Below, one piece after another: positions 55,588 through 64,000 of a stretch of 64,000 nucleotides of DNA. The position numbers were made by a program, and so were the translations under genes. The stretch lies in NCBI RefSeq assembly GCF_003072125.1, contig NZ_QCYH01000001.1:62001-126000 (forward strand), read 5' to 3'. Within the stretch, counting starts at the first letter, position 1; every line of letters starts with the position of its first letter. A model generated the notes under the pieces. The model saw only the letters and a list, made by a program, of their open reading frames with translations, made no database searches and was not told the DNA's origin. Origin of the DNA: Pelagivirga sediminicola. Lineage in GTDB: Bacteria; Pseudomonadota; Alphaproteobacteria; Rhodobacterales; Rhodobacteraceae.

Positions 55588-57045
55588 ATGGTATCGCGCG
55601 TCATACCCGTCCAGCCGTTCGATCTGGTCATTTTCGGCGGCACCGGCGATCTGGCCCGGCGCAAGATCCTGCCGGCGCTCTTTCGCCGTTTCTGCGCGGG
55701 CCAGATGGACGCGCAGGCCCGCGTCATCGGCGCCGCGCGCGCCGAGATGGACGATGCGGGCTACCGCGCCTTCGCGCGCGATGCGATCATCGAATTCGAC
55801 GTCGACGCCGCCAGCGACGCCGCGCATCTGGAGCCGTTTCTTGAGCAGCTAAGCTATGTCGCGCTGGATGCCGCGGGCGAGACGGGATGGGACGCCCTGC
55901 AGGACCGGCTGGCCGGATCCGAGCGGATCCGCGCCTTTTACTTCTCGGTCGGCCCGTCGCTGTTCGGCGATCTGGCCATGCGTCTGCACACATATGGGCT
56001 GTCAAATCCGGACTGCCGGATCGTGGTGGAAAAGCCCTTCGGTCGCGATCTGGACTCCGCGCGCGCGCTGAACAAGGTTCTGGCAGAGCATTTCACCGAG
56101 GCGCAGATTTACCGGATCGACCATTACCTCGGCAAGGAGACGGTGCAGAACCTGATGGCGATCCGCTTTGCCAACACCTTGTTCGAGCCACTGTGGAACA
56201 GCCAGTATGTCGATCACATCCAGATTACCGTGGCCGAGTCGGGCGGCGTCGGCACGCGCGGCGGCTATTACGACAAATCCGGCGCGATGCGGGACATGAT
56301 GCAAAACCACATCATGCAGCTTTTGTGCCTGACCGCGATGGAGCCGCCCGCGAAATACGATCCCGATTCGGTGCGCGATGAGAAGCTGAAGGTGATCCGC
56401 GCGCTGGAGCCGGTCGAGCCCAGGGACGTGGTGCGCGGCCAGTACGAGGCCACCGACCGGCTGGCCGGATACCGCAACGAGGTGGGCAGCCGCGACACCA
56501 CGACCGAAAGCTTCGTTGCCCTCAAGGCGCGGATCGGCAACTGGCGATGGGCCGGCACGCCGTTCTACCTGCGCACGGGCAAGCGTCTGCGCGCGCGCGC
56601 AAGCGAGATCGCGGTTGTGTTCAAGGACGCGCCGCATTCGATCTTCGGCTCGGACGCGGGGCGGCACCGCAACATCCTGACGATCCGCCTGCAACCCAAC
56701 GAGGGGATCGAGATGGGCGTCACCATCAAGGAGCCGGGGCCGGGGGGCATGCGCCTTGTCGATGTGCCGCTCGACATGACCTTTTCCGAGGCGCTGGGGC
56801 CGCAGGCCGCGGATATCCCCGACGCTTACGAGCGGCTCATCATGGATGTGATCCGCGGCGATCAGACCCTGTTCATGCGCGGCGACGAGGTCGAGGCGGC
56901 ATGGGCCTGGACCGATCCGATCATCGAAGCATGGGAGGCGCCGGGTTCCGAGCCGGTGCTATACGCAACGGGCAGTTCGGGCCCCGATGACGCATTGGCG
57001 CTGATCCATCGTGACGGGCGCCGCTGGCGGGAGATAAAGCCATGA
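55588..57045 (+). CDS. zwf: Glucose-6-phosphate 1-dehydrogenase
   Basis: Oxidises glucose-6-phosphate to 6-phosphogluconolactone, feeding the pentose phosphate and Entner-Doudoroff pathways. The 485-residue protein has the Rossmann motif FGGTGDLARRK near residue 16 and the active-site signature RIDHYLGKE near residue 177. GAGGGG before the ATG at 55588 fixes the start. It leads a zwf-pgl-pgi operon, with a 4-base overlap onto pgl. Confidence 0.96.
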   Translation: MVSRVIPVQPFDLVIFGGTGDLARRKILPALFRRFCAGQMDAQARVIGAARAEMDDAGYRAFARDAIIEFDVDAASDAAHLEPFLEQLSYVALDAAGETGWDALQDRLAGSERIRAFYFSVGPSLFGDLAMRLHTYGLSNPDCRIVVEKPFGRDLDSARALNKVLAEHFTEAQIYRIDHYLGKETVQNLMAIRFANTLFEPLWNSQYVDHIQITVAESGGVGTRGGYYDKSGAMRDMMQNHIMQLLCLTAMEPPAKYDPDSVRDEKLKVIRALEPVEPRDVVRGQYEATDRLAGYRNEVGSRDTTTESFVALKARIGNWRWAGTPFYLRTGKRLRARASEIAVVFKDAPHSIFGSDAGRHRNILTIRLQPNEGIEMGVTIKEPGPGGMRLVDVPLDMTFSEALGPQAADIPDAYERLIMDVIRGDQTLFMRGDEVEAAWAWTDPIIEAWEAPGSEPVLYATGSSGPDDALALIHRDGRRWREIKP

Positions 57046-57713
57046 ATTTTCAAGAATATCCTGACGCCGAATTCATGGCGATGGGGCTGGCCGACGTGAT
57101 CGCGACCCAACTGAACGCGGCCTTGCGCCAGCGCGATCGCGCGCTGCTGGTGGTGCCGGGCGGCAGCACGCCGGGGCCGGTCTTTGACACGCTCTGCGGC
57201 GCGCGGCTGGAGTGGGAGCGCGTCGATATCCTGCCCAGCGACGAGCGCTGGCGCCCGCAGGCGCATATCCGCTCGAACGCGGGCCTGATCGCGCAGCGCC
57301 TTATCTGCGAGCGGGCGGCGGTGGCCAATCTTCTGCCGCTCTACATCGCGGACGAGACGCCCGAAGATGCCGCGCCGCGCCTGTCCGAGGCAATCGCGCC
57401 GCGCCTTCCGATCGACGTGGCGCTGGTCGGGATGGGCGCGGATATGCACACCGCATCGCTTTTCCCCCGCGCGCCCGGTCTGGAGGCGGCGCTGGCGCAT
57501 GACGCGCCCTTGGTGCTGCCCATGCGGATCGAGGGCGAGCCGGAGCCGCGTGTCACGCTGGCCGCGCATGTGCTGAAATCCGCGATGCATCTGCATGTCG
57601 TCATCACCGGCGCAGACAAGCGCGAGGCGCTGGAGCGCGCAGAGGGGCAGGATGCGCTGATCGCGCCCATTGCCGCGCTGCTGGACGATGCCACCGTGCA
57701 TTGGGCGCCCTGA
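57042..57713 (+). CDS. pgl: 6-phosphogluconolactonase
   Basis: Hydrolyses 6-phosphogluconolactone to 6-phosphogluconate. The 223-residue DevB-type protein has the substrate-binding loop VVPGGSTPGPVFDTL near residue 33, ILPSDERW near 67 and VALVGMGADMHTASLFP near 126. Its start overlaps the zwf stop (ATGA at 57042-57045) and it is followed after three bases by pgi. Confidence 0.93.
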   Translation: MNFQEYPDAEFMAMGLADVIATQLNAALRQRDRALLVVPGGSTPGPVFDTLCGARLEWERVDILPSDERWRPQAHIRSNAGLIAQRLICERAAVANLLPLYIADETPEDAAPRLSEAIAPRLPIDVALVGMGADMHTASLFPRAPGLEAALAHDAPLVLPMRIEGEPEPRVTLAAHVLKSAMHLHVVITGADKREALERAEGQDALIAPIAALLDDATVHWAP

Positions 57714-57716
57714 CCC

Positions 57717-59318
<1,602 letters not shown>

Positions 59319-59599
59319 CCCGCCCTCGCGGCACAAACGACCCTCACGGGCCGGACCTGCACCCGCGCCGACCGTTGGGAGAATTCGCCATACTGCCTGC
59401 GCGCCACGTGCTAATACACGCACAGTTGCGCAAAAGGTTTCAAGTCGTCCGCGTTTTTCTGCCGATCGAAAAAACCTTTCGTGCTCTTGGGAACCTTCGG
59501 TGTCACTCTGCGTTTCAGTGTCAGCGCCCGCTTTTGGGGCTTTCCGCGAGGGAAACGCCGTGCGTTGGCAGCAGTGAAAGAGTGACAAAGGAGATCACG

Positions 59600-59875
59600 A
59601 TGAAAACCTGGATATCCGCGATTGCATGCACCGCCGTGCTGGGCCTTGGAGCCTGCGACAACATGACTTCTCAACAGCGCACCGTTGCCGGTGTGACAGG
59701 CGGCGCGGCTGCCGGTCTGCTGACAGCCGAAGCGCTTGGCGCGGACAGCAAATGGCGCCTGATCTCCGCACTGGGCGGCGCGGCGGCGGGTACCGTCGTG
59801 GCTCAGAACCAGCAGCGCAAGGTTTGCGCCTATTCGCGCGGCGACGGCACCTATTATGAGGCGCCGTGCCCGTAA
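59600..59875 (+). CDS. Glycine-zipper lipoprotein
   Basis: A 91-residue protein with a lipoprotein signal (LGAC, Cys near residue 19) and a glycine-zipper membrane-like segment (GVTGGAAAGLLTAEALGADSKW and ALGGAAAGTVVAQNQ). Such outer-membrane or periplasmic lipoproteins are of unknown role. AAGGAGAT lies upstream of the ATG. A strong terminator follows. The 281 bases between pgi and this gene hold no other gene I can support. Confidence 0.78.
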   Translation: MKTWISAIACTAVLGLGACDNMTSQQRTVAGVTGGAAAGLLTAEALGADSKWRLISALGGAAAGTVVAQNQQRKVCAYSRGDGTYYEAPCP

Positions 59876-59898
59876 ATTCAGCGGCCTGAAGAAACAAC

Positions 59899-59929
59899 AA
59901 AGGCGCGGCAGATCTGCCGCGCCTTTTTT
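59899..59929. terminator. Bidirectional rho-independent terminator
   Basis: A perfect stem, AAAGGCGCGGCAGA/TCTGCCGCGCCTTT, without a long loop, with TTTTTT on the plus strand (59922-59928) and an A-run on the left. It ends the glycine-zipper gene and probably also the convergent enolase gene (stop at 59958). Confidence 0.88.
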
Positions 59930-59957
59930 CGTGCTATTTCGCGCGAAGACCCGCGTT

Positions 59958-62206
<2,249 letters not shown>

Positions 62207-62230
62207 TACTCATTCCCTTTCCGGGCCAGC

Positions 62231-63010
62231 TCAGGCGCGCAGGCGCACCCAGACAGGGACATGGTCGGACGGCTTTTCGCGCCCGCGAATCTCGGCGTCG
62301 ATTTGGCAATCCTCCAGCAGATCGGCACAGTCGGGGCTGAGCAGGAAATGGTCAATGCGGATGCCGTCGCCGCGATTCCACGCGCCCGCCTGATAATCCC
62401 AGAACGTATAATGCCCGGGCCCCTGAACGCGCGCGCGGAACGCCTCCGTAAAACCCATGTTCAGGATCCGGCGATAGGCGGCGCGGCTTTCGGGCCGGGC
62501 CAGCGCATCCTCCTGCCATTTCTCGGGGTGCTTGGCGTCCTCGTCCTGCGGGATGATGTTGTAGTCGCCCGCCAGCAGGAACGGCTCTTCCAGTGCGAGC
62601 AGTTCAGCGGCGCGCGCCTGCATCCGGTCCATCCAGGCCAGCTTGTAGTCGTATTTCGGCCCCGGCGCCGGATTGCCGTTCGGCAGGTAGAGGCCGCAGA
62701 CGCGGATTGCGGTTTCACCCATCACCGTCGCCTCGATCCAGCGGGCCTGTTCGTCGCTCTCGTCGCCGGGCAGGCCGCGCGTGACGTCCTCCAGCGGCAG
62801 TTTCGACAGGATCGCGACCCCGTTGAACCCCTTCTGGCCGTGCGTTTCGACGCTATAGCCGCGATCCTCGAACAGCTCGCGCGGGAATGCCTCGTCGACG
62901 GACTTGATCTCCTGCAGCAGCACGACATCGGCGTCCGCCTCGTCCAGCCAGTCGGGCAGGGCGGTGATGCGGGCCTTGATGCCGTTGATGTTGAATGTGG
63001 CGATCTTCAT
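62231..63010 (-). CDS. xthA: Exodeoxyribonuclease III
   Basis: AP endonuclease and 3' to 5' exonuclease of base-excision repair. The 259-residue protein starts MKIATFNINGIKARI and has the metal and catalytic motifs LLQEIKS, GDYNIIPQDED and SDHVPVWVRL. The ATG at 63010 was chosen; the upstream frame overlaps an AT-rich intergenic region. It precedes the gene-free stretch before the FTSSL repeat gene. Confidence 0.95.
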   Translation of the reverse strand: MKIATFNINGIKARITALPDWLDEADADVVLLQEIKSVDEAFPRELFEDRGYSVETHGQKGFNGVAILSKLPLEDVTRGLPGDESDEQARWIEATVMGETAIRVCGLYLPNGNPAPGPKYDYKLAWMDRMQARAAELLALEEPFLLAGDYNIIPQDEDAKHPEKWQEDALARPESRAAYRRILNMGFTEAFRARVQGPGHYTFWDYQAGAWNRGDGIRIDHFLLSPDCADLLEDCQIDAEIRGREKPSDHVPVWVRLRA

Positions 63011-63396
63011 GGGCAGTCCTCGCTGGCGGAAGGCGTTCCCTTCTATCGCCCAGCCGCGCGCCGGGGGCAAGCGGTGGACGGACGCTGCTGCGAATCGGTT
63101 CGCGACGGGGGTGCGATTCGATCCGGCCAAGGGGGCGACAGAGGCATGCGCACGCATAGGTTGTCGCCGAGGGAGGGCCGCCGATGCCCGTGGGATGGGC
63201 GGAAATGGCGCGAAAATCCCCCTGTGGATAAGTATTTTTTACGTTCAGATTTGGTAATGTCAAAGAGAACTTACAACCTGAAGTTGAAGTTAATTTCGTG
63301 TTAATACTCTCCCTCAGGTTGAAAAACCGCTTGGCAGAATTCGGAACTGCTGCAAGCCTTGAGGGGTCTGCAACACCAATCTGGGGAACCAACAAA
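63011..63396. other. Intergenic region upstream of the FTSSL repeat gene
   Basis: About 390 bases with no supported gene. The segment 63220-63320 is AT-rich compared with its surroundings and is a likely promoter for the repeat gene. An in-frame GTG at 63298 would extend the repeat protein by 33 residues, but it has no ribosome site. Confidence 0.5.
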
Positions 63397-63870
63397 ATGA
63401 CAGCACAACGCAAAGTTGAAACCGTATTCGCCACCTCCGCTGCCGCGTCGATGACAGCCGCAAGCCTGCATGACGGCGCCGCGGTCGAGGCATTCACTTC
63501 CTCGCTCAGCCCTGCCAGCCGCGCCGATGCAACGATGGGCGAGGGTCTGGAGATGTTCACCTCCTCGCTCAGCCCCGCTGTCCGGGCCGATGCGTCGGCG
63601 GGCGACAATGTCGAGATGTTCACCTCGTCGCTGAGCCCCGCAGCGCGCGCCGATGCGTCGGCAGGTGACAATGTCGAGATGTTCACATCCTCGCTCAGCC
63701 CCTCTCTTGCGGCAGACGCGGCTGCAGGCGATGCGGTTCAGATGTTCACCTCTTCGCTGGCTCCGCGTGCGGCGGCGGGCGATGCGGTTGGCGCATTCAC
63801 CTCTTCGCTGGCCCCGGCCGCCGAAGCGCGTGAGGGCGACGCCGTCGAGATGTTCACCTCCAGCCTCTGA
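63397..63870 (+). CDS. FTSSL-repeat protein, unrecognised
   Basis: A 157-residue protein with a 30-residue N-terminal lead (MTAQRKVETVFATSAAASMT) and seven FTSSL motifs. The first five are exactly 21 codons apart (nucleotides 63493, 63556, 63619, 63682, 63745), the sixth 17 codons later (63796) and the seventh 19 codons later (63853). The protein ends exactly at the seventh motif. Each unit reads roughly G-[DE]-x-V-E-M-F-T-S-S-L-[SA]-P. The seven motif copies use six different codon spellings, so selection preserves the peptide. There are no cysteines. Function is unknown; a multi-core modified-peptide precursor is one idea. Confidence 0.75.
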   Translation: MTAQRKVETVFATSAAASMTAASLHDGAAVEAFTSSLSPASRADATMGEGLEMFTSSLSPAVRADASAGDNVEMFTSSLSPAARADASAGDNVEMFTSSLSPSLAADAAAGDAVQMFTSSLAPRAAAGDAVGAFTSSLAPAAEAREGDAVEMFTSSL

Positions 63871-63923
63871 GCGCTCACCTGAACGGGGCCTTGGGCCCGG
63901 ACCGATCAATGGAGATCACCGAC

Positions 63924-64000
63924 ATGACGACCATCGTCCAGCTCAACGTCCCGTTCCGCCAGCACAGCAAGGCCGCGCGTCAAGCGGCCTTGCTCAAGAC
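63924..64000 (+). CDS. Start of a small unrecognised gene, cut by window edge
   Basis: An open frame starting MTTIVQLNVPFRQ continues to the window end (25 complete codons). GGAG lies nine bases before the ATG at 63924; an in-frame ATG at 63909 would add five residues. It follows the FTSSL gene on the same strand after 53 bases, so the two may form one operon. No family can be named from this fragment. Confidence 0.55.
   Translation, partial: MTTIVQLNVPFRQHSKAARQAALLK

Noticed and set aside
63397..63870. CRISPR-like array or DNA satellite at the right edge
   Set aside because: The repeats are an in-frame peptide repeat with many synonymous differences and no identical DNA units or unique spacers.

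Overview
The window looks like a piece of the main chromosome of a marine alphaproteobacterium of the Rhodobacteraceae (Roseobacter group). The evidence is high GC, a CckA hybrid kinase, the lptF-lptG-lptD-surA-pdxA-rsmA operon, an Entner-Doudoroff style zwf-pgl-pgi operon, a fused betaine/choline-type permease, arginase/CtlX/ornithine cyclodeaminase catabolism and a serine-cycle cluster. Genes are densely packed, with many ATGA, GTGA and TGATG stop/start overlaps. I saw no insertion sequence, prophage, integrase or CRISPR array.

Layout. 0-5.3 kb: start of a probable ureohydrolase (left edge, minus), guaB, an RsmB-type rRNA methyltransferase and cckA. 5.4-9.7 kb: quaternary-amine ABC transporter (binding protein, ATPase, double-length permease). 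9.7-16.2 kb: ECF sigma factor, secreted EF-hand protein, FkbM methyltransferase, minus-strand arginase-ctlX-ocd operon with a divergent Lrp/AsnC regulator, then dsbB and yqaA. 16.4-20.5 kb: tRNA-Leu(CAA), a small conserved protein, an 800-base gene-free region with palindromes, and a large RTX/Ig-like/Hint protein. 20.5-28.7 kb: envelope-biogenesis operon. 28.8-36.2 kb: pepA-holC, rhodanese and DsrE-like exported proteins, retropepsin-like protease, MarC, ABC-F ATPase, small exported protein, ndk.

36.2-45.5 kb is the metabolic centrepiece: serine-cycle genes sgaA-hprA and mcl-mtkA-mtkB on the minus strand, a divergent LuxR-type regulator with a degenerate receiver, and a RACo-like [2Fe-2S]/ASKHA corrinoid activator. 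Together they suggest assimilation of one-carbon units (glyoxylate + serine to hydroxypyruvate to glycerate; malate to malyl-CoA to acetyl-CoA + glyoxylate). Two near-identical palindromes (CGGGTAG-N6/7-CTACCCG) lie about 105-115 bases upstream of sgaA and of mcl, the first genes of the two transcription blocks. They are good operator candidates.

45.5-63.0 kb: arginyl/leucyl-tRNA-protein transferase, RDD and DUF2852 membrane proteins, glnE, lipoproteins, an RlmI-type methyltransferase coupled to a PIN protein, M48 protease, radical SAM enzyme, zwf-pgl-pgi, enolase, a DMT-family exporter and exonuclease III. The right edge (63.4-63.9 kb) carries the oddest gene: a 157-residue protein with seven FTSSL motifs. 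The motifs keep the same peptide with different codons, and the last one ends exactly at the stop codon. It is followed by the start of another small gene cut by the window edge. I do not recognise this pair, and it is the best candidate here for an undescribed system.
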